The notes under the pieces were generated by a model. The model searched no databases, had not been told where the DNA came from, and saw only the letters and a program-made list of their open reading frames with translations. From assembly GCA_018697195.1 (NCBI GenBank), contig CM031879.1, forward strand, positions 19,713,821 through 19,777,820: a stretch of 64,000 nucleotides of DNA, read 5' to 3'. Positions within the stretch are counted from its first letter, which is position 1; each line of letters begins with the position of its first letter. Below, one piece after another: positions 21,851 through 36,510 of the stretch. The position numbers and the translations under genes are program-made. This DNA is from Certhia americana (Eukaryota; Chordata; Aves; Passeriformes; Certhiidae).

Positions 21851-24800
21851 GTTTAAGATGCCCAGCATCATATTTTCTGAAGCATCACATATTCCAGCAT
21901 AAATTTAAATTCTTTTGGACAGCAATATTTACCAAGGGCTCTAGTGTAGATCACTGTGCACATTGCAGTAACAAGAGCAGGCTTCCTAAGCACTTTCCTG
22001 GATCTTCTCAGGGAGCTCTTCCAAACAAGATACCTACAACTGTACAGACAGTATCAAAGGTGGCCCATAATATGGAAGATTATAATCCACCATTAGTAAG
22101 CACTTAATGATCATCATCTTCCTTATGAATACTATTTTGAAAATCAGAAGTCTGAACCAAGTATAAAAATGTACATTCTTGCCTTCTAAGGCAACATGCA
22201 GCACAGAAATAACTGCAGTACATTTCTATACAAAGCAGGTATAATTTCACATCTGTGTTAAAAATACATTTTCCCTTCAAGAAACTATTACCCTAATCTA
22301 GGATTTATGAAAGAAAAAAAAAATCTACACTGTACAAAAGTAACTTCCTTTGGAAAAGTTGAGATTGCTCTGGAGAGGAGACCAGGACAGACTTTTTCAT
22401 AATTCTGGGAAGTATTGCAGGACTAAAATTAACACAGCAGTCAGTTCTGTAAATGAAACTGTTTGAGTCACAGAATTGTGCTGTCATTTTTAGAAAAAAT
22501 AGAATCTTCAAGAAAGATGACAGTGGCATAGCCTTTCAAACATAAGGGAGCAGAAATACCTGTGGGGTAAATGTATGGATGAAATTGTTCCTGGATATTC
22601 AGTAGCCACAATCTATAGAGTGTGTTGCTAGAGCAACAGAAGGTGTTGGTAACAAGGGATGGGGTCCTCAAAGCAAATTATTCATGGGAATAAATATGTA
22701 TTATTAACCTCATACCAGTTTGTTTATTAACATATGTCTTCACATTGTGCAATTTCAAGTTCTCTTCTGCACTACCTGAATGTTCTCTCTTTTTAATCTT
22801 CTTCTCCTGGGACTGTAATTCATTCTATATTCCTTTCTCCCACGATTGTATATGAATAAATACAATCTGACAAATATATGAAACTGCAGTAAAGAAATAA
22901 ACCTTGTCTCAAGAGTAATTTCTCTTTCGTACTGTGTTCTTTTTCACCTGCTGTTCCTTCACAGCCCTCACACAGCCTTTTGTTATTTTGATAAACCTTC
23001 TAATACCGAGGAGCCGGTCTAATTGCCACTCATCCCTGGAGATAAGCGGGAGAGATGGGTAAACAGATGTCAAAGTCACAAAACAAAAGTGAATACAAAG
23101 CTATGCAGAAAGCCGGTGATTTATTAGGGAGGCATTAGCATTATCGAGCATTGTTTTGGGAAACGGGTATGCAGGGAATTAACAGTTCAACTGAAAAGAA
23201 GAAAGGAGTGCAGTTGGGCCTGCCTGAGCAAGAACATTAGCATATACTTTGGAGAAAGCCTAAGGAAAAGGATTTAGGGCACAGGAACGGAAAGCAAGGG
23301 CTTGTGGCTCTGAGCTGAGGAAATGAGTTCTTTTTGTTTGGGCCTGCCACTGGTTGGGGTGGCAAAGTTGGTGCTTTTCTCTGTGGGCATATGGCTGGGA
23401 AACCTGACCCCACCACCCCATCTTCTAAGTGAGACACCCTGCAAACCCTCACAAACTCTGACTAAACAGCAAAGCCGAGAAACACAATGATGTCTACTGA
23501 TTTTAAGAGACCTTAACATCTAACATGCTGAAAGAGTGAGTTTGGACCATTGGCTATGGGAACTGGGACAGTGTGTGGCAGGCAGTCACTGCCCCACATC
23601 CTCACTCCCTCTGAGATTTTCCCTCCTGGGAGGCTTTCATGGATACCCATGCCAGCCCTCATTTGTGTCCTTACATGCAACTCCTACTCAAACTTCTTAC
23701 CTCACATATTTTCTGGATTGTCTTGCCTGCCTGTGGCTTCATCTAAAAAATAGCTATTACACTGCAACATATCATTTACCTGAGTTGAAAGGCTGAAAAC
23801 ATGCAGGTGTCTTTTCTTTCACCCCTGATTAGAAGCATTCACTAGGGAGAAGTAACTTCATATTAAATTTTCCCAGGCATAAGTTTATACCAATAAACTT
23901 TAGATTCCTAAAGAAACCGAAATCCCTATTGGCATGTCTGCACCTGTAAAGGAAACCTACTCCCACCTTCTCACCCCCTAAGAAAATTGCCTAGACTAAG
24001 GACTCCACCTAAAAAGCTTGAAACGTGACTTATTTAAAATAAGGTTGTTTTAGCAATTTTGTTTGTCTGGAGACATAGATTTTACTCAATACCTCTGAAA
24101 GCTATATATGTATAGTTAATAAGTAATTTTTTGTGTGTGTTATAGTTCAATGAATCACTGGCATTGAAAAAAGGAAGTTAAAATACACTGAGAGAGAAAT
24201 AGCTGATAGTGTCACATACAGTTCAATTGTGGAACCCAGGTTGTTCCACCTCATGACTCCTGACAATCTTTCCAGAAAGTCCTATCAAATTTTACCTTCC
24301 CTCTGAGAGATTTGAATTTTAAAATAGTAAAAATTTAAACAGCATAAAAATAATCAGTAGATACTCACCTCAATGATTCCACAGGTCAGGACTTGCTGAA
24401 ATGAATGAACAGGTGAGTAGACAAAATTATTAACCTTCTCTAGAAAGGCAGGGCTCTGGCCTAGCCAATTGGGATTTGTCATTTCGTGAAAGCCTTAGCA
24501 TAATTATAGGGTAGTTGATGAAAGGTGTCTCCTGACACAGCTGATTGCAGTTAAGTATTACAAAAGCACTTTACTTGTCAGAGGTCTTGCACCATGTTCT
24601 GTAGTTTACTGAACAAATTTTTTTAAAATCGTTTCTTTTTTCTAAAAAAATCCTGTTTGACTTAATTTTGCTTTTCAATGTAGCAAGGATTTGTTCAATG
24701 GAGGTAAAAACAAAATGGGGTGGGGAGAGGAAAATCATATTCTGCTTTGCCAGAATCTAGAGTACCCCCAGGAGATGCATTCAGAGCGAGTGTGAAATAA

Positions 24801-27800
24801 GGTCACAGAAGAGATCCTGTGCTGGAGAACAGATATCATCATGCTTGGAGATCACTGAGCTGAGTGCTGCGTTGGACCCTCTGACTGCTCTCACAGGGAT
24901 TCAGGCAGAACCCTTGGGCTTTGTAATTAAACAACCACTCTCTGTCATTAAAGTCCAGCTCTGATTATGCTCACACAGCACTTTGGGCTGGTTGAGGGCT
25001 ACCCACACCAAAGGGATGGCAGGTAGTGCCACGTGTTAGAGACGTTTTAAACTGTGGACCCTTTGTTATGCTTTCAGTATTGCAATTTAAAATCTATTCT
25101 TCATCTTCCCTGTATAAAAACAATCTTTCTTTGGAATCAATTTCAGTTTCAAGACAGTCATTTCTATATTTAAAGGGTTTTGTCATTTTAGATGTCATAC
25201 ATTGTTTTCTTTGTGTAATGTTTTTTACTAAGTTTTTGGTACTTTGTGACATGTTCTCCTTAAATATATGTAATGATAAATCCTCCAAATTAGAAAATAT
25301 CAAAATATTTATCTATCTACTTTTTTTTTTTTAAAAGATCAACCATAGAACAACAATTTTAAATAAGTATTTTGGAAAAGAATTGTTTAAAAAATTAATT
25401 TATAAAACTATTCTAAAATGATGAGAAAGTATATTCTAAAGAAGTTTGCTATGATGAAGAAAGAAGATATAATAGAACTTTCCAAATGATGCATTTTCAC
25501 TTTATCATTCTTTAGTAGCATGCTAGTGTATCCATTACTCTTATTTTGCATAAAAACTTTAAATCAATATTGTTTGGTAAAAGTCAAGGAAAAAGAAATG
25601 AAAATAAAGTTTTGGAATTTTCAAATCCAGTACTAAAATATGTTTTAGTCTGTGCTGAATTCTTCCACCTGCTATTTTTTCATGGAAAATAGGCAGTCAG
25701 TTTGATGTGTCAGAAAAACAAGTAAAATAAGATAAACAGTAATTAAACTATGTAGGTCAAATTACCGCATAGAGACTCATGGTAGCTGTTGCTGTTTCAG
25801 CCCAAGCTGTGAACTACACGGCTTTACCACTTCACAAGTAGGAGTGGTTTTCTTTCCTGTAACATTGCATCTTTATGAAACAGGATCCACTCCACAGCAT
25901 TCTTACAGTCAGCAATCCCATCCAGCATCTTTACCACTCATCTTCTGGTCTAGCTTTCACTTCCCTAGTCAAATAGAGATTTCCTTGCAGAATAAACCAT
26001 CTCTTGCTGGGTGCAGTATTAAATAATAAAAGGAAAGAATTTTCAACTTTTAGAGAATTATTGCTGTATTTGGTGGAATAAAGCCAAGGAGCCCAAGGAG
26101 TTACAAAAACAGGTCTGCAGAGATACGGGCAACAAAAAGGAAAGAGGTGCAGAGAACAATAGTCAAACCACTCTTCACACCTAGTTAAAACCAACCAGTT
26201 TGTCTCCTATGTCCAGCAACATCCCTCTGGCTTCTATCATCAAAATATTTCTTTCAAAACAAGACTTAGTGTTGCTGGTAGAGAAGGTTCCCATCCCCAC
26301 AACAAGCTTCACAGAGGGGTGGTCTGAAAATTGTTCACTCCAGTACTCTTGGGCTTTTTTTTGTGGATACTGGTCAGTGTAAGAACAGCCTCACTGTCCA
26401 CTGGATGTGTCCCTGCTGAGGCTGCCAGCAACAGTGTTAGTTTTTGTTTGGGGTTTTATGAGGTGGACATCTGTCCATTAGCAACTGGAGAAGAGCCACC
26501 AGTACCGTGCCTCACAGCTGCCAGCAGGCATTAATGATTTCCAGTTGTTGCTGAATGAGCTGGATTCAACCCAATAACCTCGTGCTAAACATTTCTCTGC
26601 TCCTTCAAATCATCATAAGGGTATGATGGTTGGGTGGCTCCTGATTTCAGTCTGATAGAACACAAATTAGGTGTTCCTTCTGGCTGTGAGGCAGTGGGAA
26701 AAGAGGAAATAATAGAATAGCCACAGCTGGCAGCTAAGAGAAGCTAGCAAAGATCTGCAAATACCACAATACACTATAAATAAAAAGTAGGATGCATACT
26801 GTGCAAAGACAGACCTGGTGGAAAGCTTCCAAGGAGTGTAAGCAAAGATTTTAACTCAGCTGATCCAAGAATGAAATATGGAGAAACTAATCCCATTATT
26901 ACTGAGTGGCAAAAATCAACATCGTGATTTTTGGCAAAATGGATTGCAAGGCTGAGAGTACATGGAGCAGAGTGATGGGATGCAGGGGACTTAGCTGAGA
27001 CTGAAGATATCTGACTGGGACTCCCTTTCTCACCACACATCACCTGCTCTCCTGACAGTCTGATTCCACTGACATGAATCCCACCTCCTTGGCACCAGCC
27101 ACTTCATCTCTCAGCAGAGCAAGTCATTAAGGCACCTGTAACCTGCTTGTCAGCAACTGTCCCCTGAGCCTCAGTCACACATGTCAGATCATCATATCCC
27201 CTGAACACATCATATCCCCTTCTCCTAAGCTCCCCTTCACCCAGGTCCTCTTCTCTTTCTCTATTCCAGCATATCCCCACCTCCAACCCTCATTTTTCCA
27301 AAGTACCATCCTAACCTGTACCAACCCCAGGCAGAATGACATTTTTCTCTGTACTGTGCTCACCCACCATGGCCATGAGACAGAACCCATCTTCCAATTT
27401 AAATCACTCTGGGCACTCTTTTCCTTCAGCCCTTCACAAGACAGGGCTGACTTCCCTAACTTGCTCCCAGGATTCTTGCCCCTGATGAGCATTGCCCTCC
27501 TGCAGTCAGACCTGGGCAGTGTTGTGTCTCTTGCCTGTAAATTATGGGAGCTCAGGTTGCACTGGTAGTTCTGGTTAGTACCACGTGCATTTGGCATGTC
27601 CTGTGCACATCCAAGATTTGCTTTCCTCATTTAGGAATAACTTTGTCAATTGCCTTTGTCATGATTTATCACTTATTTCTCTTTAGACAAGATTTCCTAA
27701 ATATTTTCCATTGTTCTTTGCCATCTCCAGCCTAAAGAATTCAAACTGGTTTTTTGGAGAACTATGTATAAAGTCCATCCAGCACCCTCCTCCCCCCCAT

Positions 27801-30311
27801 CTGGGGTTTAGCTACCTATAGAGGTGGGACATTATAAGCCACTATCACTTGTGTCCTCTTGTTTGCGAGAGTCACTTTAGGTGCCAGTGAGGTAGTAAAT
27901 CTTTTTCTAGGACTGGAGTCTGCAAGAAAGCTGACCAACAAGCACATACTATAGACATTCTCAAATCTTATTGTCCGATCATCTGTGTCAGGGAACTGAC
28001 CTGAATACATGTGTTCTCATTCTGGCCTTTGTCACCAGGTTTCTGTACTATTGAAAGCAGGGTACTGGGGAAGAGACATGGAATTCAGTAAGCTCCCCCC
28101 CAAGATGTACATCAAGCCTACAAGAAAACCAGGGAGTTTGGGAGCACACTGTTATTTAACCTGAGAGAATATTTTCCTTCCTATGTGTACATAAACTTTC
28201 CAAGTGGAAATATGTCCTGAGTGCACCAGATTCCTCTTCTGTATTACAGCAGTTCAAGCCACTGACAGCTCCTGCTGTCCACTGGAGCATCTGAAGCTCT
28301 GTAGGCGAGTCTGTATTATGCAATGGAGATGAAATAAGTGCTTACCTTCTTTCCAAATAAAGCATTTACCTACAGGGCACAATGAAACACAGAGACTACA
28401 GCCTGGATTTTTAAATGGTAAAGCATGAAAAATTGTGGGGTATTTGTTCAGCATATGACATTTTTAGTTTGCCTGGCCTGTTTTTGGGACCTGAGATGGT
28501 CTCAGTGTGGAATAGTTCTACACTGCACTTTCTAAGCCCCAAAACTGTCATTGACCAAACTGGCAGGTTTCAGTCCCATGCCTCATTTGCAGAGCACCTC
28601 TGCTGTTGCTGTCTCTGCAGACCCATTAGTTTGAACACAGCATCACATTCCTGCAGTTACAATTTTTTCCTCTTCTGGCACATTTGCATATGCAATTCTA
28701 CCTCTGACTTGTGCTTCTCTGTGCAAGCTAAGAAAATACTAAGAGAAGCAGCATAGCTCTCCCCTGGGAGCCTCCTACAATGTGGCTTGACCTCAGTGCT
28801 TTCCAGGGCTCAGATCTAAGCTTTTAAAGGCAACACAGAAGTCTCTTTTGCCTTTCCTTTCATTTTTTTTTTCCCTGCAATTTTGAATAACTAACTTGTT
28901 TTCATTTTGAGAATGACAGATCTAATTTATATTTAAATCTTTGTAATCCCTTGCCAAGCTATGACGACAATAGGCATTGAAAAAATCAGTAAATAAGAAT
29001 TTTCCTAATTACCTGATTGTCATTCATGTTTCATTGTCTTTTATGTCATTCTGTGCCAATGCACTTTAAAGTTATATTTTCCAATGTGAAAGCTAAAATC
29101 AATCTGGGTGAAATAGGTTTATGTCAAGAAAGATATATTCTTGTTTTTCACATGTACATACCAAAACCAGCAGCTTTAACATGTGAGTAGAGAGAGAGAG
29201 AGACACCCTTCCTCACAGAGCTCAAGTGAAAAAAGGTTTGGGAACATAATCTCCAGTTTAAACAGCAATAGCACAGGATGATTCTGAAGTTTATCTCATC
29301 CTGAAGTGTCACCAGTGAAAACCAAACAATACAGGTAATTAACTGGTGCATGTCTGCAGATTTATACCAATGAACCTGCATTCCTTAATACAGTGGATAT
29401 TTGGAATCATGCCTTTAGCAAGAGCAAGTCCACTGGCCTATTCATGAGATCATGTGGTCATCTGGGAAAGGATCCTTTCCAAGTGGACAGGTTCAAAGCA
29501 CACTTGGGAAGAAGAGAGAGAAGCACACATCCTCACCACAACAGCAGAGAGCAAGTACTTAACAAACTTTCCCATTGTAAATACTGGAGAGTACAAGAGG
29601 CATTTCTCCTTAATTCTTTTCATTTAGGATAGCAGGACCACTGAATCCCATAAAATCTGGCTTCTTGTTTTCAGATTACAGATTACTTTTTTGTACCAGA
29701 ATATTTTTTTGTTTTATGGGCCAGAATATTTCATTTCTGTTAAGGAAATATAATCCACTTGGGTGTTATTCATGTAGTAGACTTGCAAAATCCATGTTAA
29801 TGTTCTCCACATACTTTTTTTTTTCTAAAATACTAATGTTTTTATTAACCAACATTACAGGGAATAGTACAGGGTAGAGAATAAGACAGATGATACTGAC
29901 AAGCAAAAACTGGCTTTGGTTAAGAGTCTTGGCCTTTACCCCAGACACAAAAACATATCACTGCCCCTAGCAAAGACGCAAGGCTTGTGGGGAGGAGGCT
30001 TTGTTTCCTGGTTATTCCTTCACAACAGGTTGTGCAAAAGGAGGCAGACAAGAACAAGGAAGGAGGAAGGAGAGTACCTGGAAATAAGCTCTGCCATCTG
30101 TGTCTGGGGTGACTGAAGGAGTTACAGTCCTCTCACATCTCTCAGCTGGAAGATCTCTACATGTGCAGCAGAGACAGGTAGCACAGATGTGGGCAGTCAA
30201 ATCACTTTCAGCTGTCTTTTACTGGAGCACAGCAAGCGGGAGCAGGGAGATCAGGGCCTCTTCTATTTCCAACTCTGAGAAACAGTATTTGACTCGTAAA
30301 TACGGACTAGG

Positions 30312-30332
30312 TTAATTTCTTTAAGAAATTAA
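30312..30332. repeat. Perfect short palindrome, 10-bp arms
   Basis: Arms TTAATTTCTT and AAGAAATTAA flank a single central T. It is AT-rich, so chance is a reasonable explanation. Confidence 0.8.
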
Positions 30333-33300
30333 TTTCCTAGCAGTTTCTGATAGGTATTTATTTTTTAGAACAGATTGGTATTTTCTCTTAAAAAAATAGT
30401 TTGAGCAAACTGTTCCCATCCAGAAATCCTCCACCATGTAGCTGACTGACAGGGTTTTTGTTCTCCTCACCTTTGCATGTATCAACTTGATTCAGGTTGA
30501 TTTCAAAGATTTTATTCCAAGACCTTTTGGAGTAAAACCTCTTCTTTCTTGTGAGCATTCAAAACTTGTCTGGCAAGTCTGCTTTCCCCCCACAACCTGC
30601 TTGTAAAGCCAAGGAGAGTTAAAACTCATAACAGCTTTTCTATAACTACTAATACACTGAAAGAAAGTTTTGAAATGTAGATACTAAACGGTTATGACCA
30701 ATATTTGCCCTGTATAGCAAAAAAGTCAAGGGTTCCAGAAGCCTTTTTTTGTTTATTTTCTTTCCCTATTACTGGCTTACATATCACTTCTGAAGAAATC
30801 AGGAATAGATCAGTGCTCATTTCTAATTAGATTTATCTGAAGTGGTTTGTCCCTCATGCAAAAACTACTTGCTTCTTACTCATTTCTACTAGAGTGAGAC
30901 ATCAAACACAGATTTGCTTGTGATTTCCATATTATGAACAATAAGACAAGTAATTTTAAGCCCAGTCTGACAAAGCCTTTATGCACTTTATGCATTATTT
31001 AAATAAAAAAGAATTTCAGTTTAAAGGAATGCTTGAAGCAAGACCCTGTTGTCTGTTACCTTTAAAAACTAAGTGTCCAATTTACTAAGCCTGCTGAGAA
31101 AAGTATTCTGTGTGAAAATGACTACCTGAATTTGAATTAAAAATAAAAATATCAAGACTTTTCAGAGAGAGTGGGGTAGGAAGTTGCTTACATGCTAGCT
31201 CCCATACCAGTAAGTTTCCACATCTAACACAGCTGGAATGCAGCCTTAAAGAAAATCTGCCTTGGAACTGCTTCACCTGCTTGGGGTACTAATTTAAATG
31301 ACTTCTGAAAGCTACAGAAATAGCAGTTCATTTGGGTTGCAAAGCAGTGTAGAAAAGGTAAGTGTTTTCCCAGGCTGGCAATCTACATGTTAAAGACATG
31401 AAAAGAACTACTTGGAGTCATAAAGGCCAGTGCCAAAATATATTCAGGAAGACCCATGGTAAGTGAAATGGAGATTCTAGGCAGCAGTGACAGTGTTCAT
31501 GGGTTATTTATCTTGCATAGTCTTAAAATGTTGTTGTATACTATAAAAATTGCACTACACTTCAAGACAGCAGTATCCAATATTTTTAGACCCTAAAGGA
31601 ATAGCTTTAGGAAATGGCAATTTCTATGAGAATTTCGTGTCTAGACTACATTTGGTTTCCAATAGCTTAATTCTTTGCAATATAGATGCAGAATTTCTGG
31701 AGGGTATTTTTTATACTCTTCAACTAGTCATTTGAGAGCCATTACAGTTTCTTCTAAGCTTGACTTTACTTGGAAACTGTCTATATAAAGATGATATACC
31801 ATCTCCTGGAATGCCTCTATAAAACAGAGTGAATTACTTATTTCCAGTTTCACTTTTCAAACCATACAGATTTTTGAACTTGGTAACAAAAACACATATA
31901 ATCAGATCATTGTGAAACAAACAGTACATGAGTGTGAGATAGGGATTAAAAAATTCAAAAGCTTTATGTAGGATTGTTTTGGGTGGTAAATTTTTGCTAT
32001 TTCTTGCTTCTGTGTTGAGCAAACATAGAGTAAATCATCTAGGACAGGTGTTTCACTGAACATAAAGGAAATTACCACTTACTGAGGAAAAGGAAAAGAT
32101 CTAACTGGTGAAATCATGCAAATGTAGGAATCCCATTCAAAATATTATCAGCAAAGAAAAAATGTTAAGAAGCACCTTTTTTCTTCTGTTATATTACTTC
32201 TGAATCCACATGCCCCCAGATAAAAGAAGAATTTGATAATGGATTAGACAATAGTTAGAGTTTTCTATTTCATAAAGCATGATTTTTTCATACTAATTTT
32301 TTAAGAAAAGCCTATGGAAGTATTAATTTAAAAATAAATAAACCACTTTCGATTACCATAGGATACACAACCATTCTGCAACCATAATTAGTATACCATC
32401 TTTTATGGTCTGCAGGTCTGCCAGAGCTCTTGCCTAGGATGGAAAAAAAAATGTAAGGAATCTCACTTGTAAGGAAGGACTAGAAAAAAGTTGGATTCAA
32501 TTGTGTAGAAACATATGCAAAAATTTATACTGAGGTTGAAGTAATCAGCTAAGCAGCACAAGATGGAAATTAATCAAAGTCAAGGAGGAACAGCATGATA
32601 TGGTGGGGAGGGAGGAAGGAAGGGCACTTTAAAGGCGATTATTAGGAAAACACGGTAATAATTTTTATTGTTATGAAATTGAAAAAATATTAAAATGGAT
32701 GAAAGAACATTTGTATTCTCCCTGCCCACCAGGGTTTGGACAAGGACTAAGAAAGCAAAGGATAATCAGATGATCTGAAGACCCTTTCAGGTGATCAAGA
32801 CTTGAGGACATTAAAATCTTCCTTAACATGTTGTCTTTATCTCATACTTAAACAATACTGGTCCTTTCCCCATCTCTTCTCTTAATGGGTTCAAAGTATT
32901 GACTGTTAAATAATAATTTTGTTCCTTTATCATGGCATCACAATAAAGTTGAAAATTCAGTTCCAATCTGTCCAGCTAGGATCTAATCTACCTGTTTCAT
33001 CACATAAAATTTGTACAGTGAATGTTCAGTGCTCTGGCAGAAAATCTGTGGTACAGCTGGAAGTAATTGAGTTAATGGCAATGAAGACTGAGCTATTTCC
33101 CCACTCTTCAGGCAAATTGGAGCCTAATAACTTCAAATGACACTCACACAACATTACAGTGAAGTTTTCATCCTGCTGCCTATTTTATCCTGGGCAAAAA
33201 AGATGACTGTTAAGCTGCCAAATTGATACTTTCCTTTATCGTTTAGGGTTGGATTTCTCTCATCCATCTAAAAGTTATGTCCCTGCTCTGAGGTAGTTAT

Positions 33301-34580
33301 TCCAGACACTCCATCACTGACAGTAAACGACAGAAACCCCTAAAGCATGACCCATCCCATCTTTGTACAACATATGTCTAGTAGATATAGACTTGCCAGG
33401 AGACAGCCTCTCCCTCTAATAATGACTCAATAAATCATGAACATGTAACTGGGTCCACAGACTTAAATGGTAGAAGTTGTGTGAACTGGATGCCACAGAG
33501 CCCTTTCCAGGTAATTTCAGGCATTTAGCTGAGATGCTTGTCTTAGGAATGCAGTTGTCACAGACTGTCTCTGCAGGAACTTCTCAAATCCTCAACAGTG
33601 TGTGAGGGAGGAGGCATCACCCTGCAGAAGTGCCTGTTCTCTCTAAGTTGCCCACAGATGGTACCTAACGAGAGCAGACCTCTAATTAGCACACAAAAGG
33701 TAAGGTAGATGAATTCAAGACCTAAATAGTCAGTTATTCACACAGAAAATGAAAAGTAATTTCTCTCCCTAGGAGATGGAAGTGCCTTCTGCACTATATC
33801 ACACTGCTCAGGATGTGATAAGGGACAATGTGAATACCATCACACAAAATTGCTCAATTTGAGAATCAGTGCACAGTCTGAAGATGTGCTGGGAACCCAC
33901 TGGGGCAGCAACTTTCTGGTGTAGTGGCTCATCTATTTCCTCTCCAAGATACTGCTTACTGAATAGTCATAATATATAATAAATTTATATAAATTCTAAT
34001 AATCACCTACTTAAAAGGGGAAAAAAAAGATCAAAAAATAAAATGAAGACATGTATATTAATAACTTTTCCAAAGAGCATACTGTATTAGACAGTTAAGT
34101 CAAAGCATTGCCTGTACCAAGTTAGCTCCAAAAGATTACCATTATATAAGCAATTGTTATCATCCAGAATAATTCAGGCAATGATAATGTACATATTAAT
34201 CATTTAATTTTTTAAGTACACGAACAAGGTGTCAGATTAACTTCTTTTATTGAAAAGTATCAATGATATTGAAGTTAATGACCTTTCATTCACTGTATAT
34301 ATTTGTCAGAATCTTCTAAGTGGGATAAATTTTAATAGGTCACTTGGTCCCTTCTTTGAAAAATATGTATATCTCCAAAATTCACATATTCTTTTCAAAG
34401 GCATTCTACAGAATAAAATAATCTTACAACTTTTATTTTTACTCTAATATTCACCAGAACATTCATAACTTTTGACATCATACAAGAGAGTTCCTTCCTT
34501 TTCTGATACCTACAGCAATTTTTTTTTATAGCCTATGATTTTGTCCTTTTACCAGGAATCATTTTATAATCAGTCATTTC

Positions 34581-34661
34581 ATATACATACATACATACGT
34601 GCATATATATATACATACTTATATATATATATATGTACATATATAAAAATATAAATATATA
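34581..34661. repeat. Compound ACAT/TA microsatellite
   Basis: Repeated ACAT units (three to four copies) pass into two alternating TA tracts and further TA-rich sequence over about 80 bp. It is probably polymorphic. Confidence 0.85.
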
Positions 34662-36484
34662 GTGGTCTCTAGGGGTACTGCCTTATGGTGTCCCACTGCT
34701 ACATCAAATTCATCATTTGCTACATCATTCAAAATTTGGGGTTTTTTGCAGTTAGATGAAGCTACTTGTTTGTTAGCCATTGACATTTGTAATGCTCTTT
34801 CAGCATTTCTTTTCCTAGATACAACTCTTTCACTGAGCAAATGCTTTGTATTATTTTTCTCTATCTCTCTTTCCTTGAGGGAGAAAAATCTTCCCTTCTC
34901 TGATTGTTACACTAAGTTTACCCCAAGTCCACTAGCCTGTGAAACTTGAACAATTTGCTACAACTAATTCCCTGAGAACTGCCACTATCTCAGAAAATGT
35001 ACTCTGATTTCCTGTGAATACAATTTACTTATTCACTGGCTCTTGTCTCTGAGGGAAAACCAAGCAGACACAGATATTTTCTTGCTTTTACTTGTGAATA
35101 ACTCTGAATTTGTTCATGCAAGGTAAAACTAAAATACTACAGAATGGAAATACTGGTTGAAAACAATCAGGACCCTCTTATAACACATATTTTTTGATAA
35201 CTGGGAGAAAGAAGAACTTGGCCTTGTATAGGAGCACTAAGGAGTAATTCAGAAATAGGACAGGAGGATAAAAAAGGTAACCAGATTCTAAAATATTACA
35301 GGTTGCTAATACAAAGAACAAAGAAAAGAGAATAAATGTATTTTGTAAGGAAGGGGGGGGGGCACAAGTAAATATATTTATTTATTGCATTCATCACCAT
35401 TTTTTAAAAATTGCTTAAAAAATGCTTTGCCTTAGGATCTGACCTTGTGCCATCAAAATCAAAGTACTTTTGGTTTTTGTGCTACGAGTGGTACCAGCCT
35501 CTAGAGATATTCAGATTTAGATTGTGAAGAAATTAGTGGAATGTTCCCAAGAGCTGAGGGAGAGGATTATTTTGTAAATAGAATACAGGAACTACTGCTT
35601 TGCTGCAGTGGATTTTTATGTTGAAACTTGGACTGAAAATATTTCCAGGAGCCACAGGAAGGCAGTGTGTAACAACTTCATTGTAGTTTTGAAGGCTACA
35701 TGTCCAATATCTGAGGAAAGCGTGATAAATATCAATTTTGCTACCTGAAATCAGCTTAGTTGAATATTTTTCAATGGCACATTAGTTTCAGGCAGAAAAT
35801 GATGACTTTTGACCTTTTGCTTAATTCTGACCTTATCGTTTAGATTGCTATAATGTAAATGACTGATACAATGTAAATTTACATGTAAATAACCACGAGG
35901 TTGTTTGGCATTTACAACATTTCCATCTTCAAAGTGGAGTTGGCCTTCTGTGAATGACCTGAAGTGATTGCAAAAAAATTGAATTTAGGTCAGTAAAAGA
36001 TGAGATGTCAGGCAGCAAAATGCCTAAAGCCACAAACACTCAAGCACTCTCTACAGCCTGTGCTGGCCAGCTGGCCCTGGGTGGGCAGACAGGATGCTTT
36101 CTGAAGTTTCCTTACCACAATGATGAGGCGACCCAGGACCCAAAAATACCAATTTCAGAAACAGTTAATGTAGGCAGAAGGCAAAGAGCCCCTCACTCTC
36201 TCATTTGGGAGCCAGGTTTTAAAAGCCCAGATGCTCAGGTCAGGTAGCCAGAGTATGAAGTGTGAGCCAGCCTGTAATTTCACTCCTTCACACGCCTCCA
36301 GAGGAACTGGCAGGCAGAGGGGGTAAACCCACACGTCTTCTCATGTTCACGTACAAAATGGCTGAAGGCAAAAGTCTCTGCTTTCCTGCCCTTTCAGGGT
36401 CCAAAGAGCAAGGGAATCATCCCAAACCTGTTTGAACTCCTCCTTTCTGGGTTTCTTGTGGACAATTGCAAGAATCACAGCAAC

Positions 36485-36510
36485 TATTAATCCAGAGGTA
36501 TGGATTAATA
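36485..36510. repeat. Inverted repeat containing TAATCC homeodomain motifs
   Basis: TATTAATCCA and its exact reverse complement TGGATTAATA are separated by GAGGTA. Each arm carries TAATCC, the core site of K50-type homeodomain factors (OTX, CRX, PITX, GSC). A third TAATCC follows at about 36508-36513. Only the sequence is seen; any binding is inferred. Confidence 0.7.

Noticed and set aside
22860..23170. Possible solo LTR: an AATAAACC signal followed by GC-richer sequence with GAGGAGCCGG
   Set aside because: I could not find paired TG...CA ends, a target-site duplication, a primer-binding site or any retroviral coding sequence.
24361..24420. Minus-strand donor-like GAG/GTGAGT at about 24370
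   Set aside because: The adjoining sequence does not translate to anything resembling the hyaluronidase exons or another known protein.
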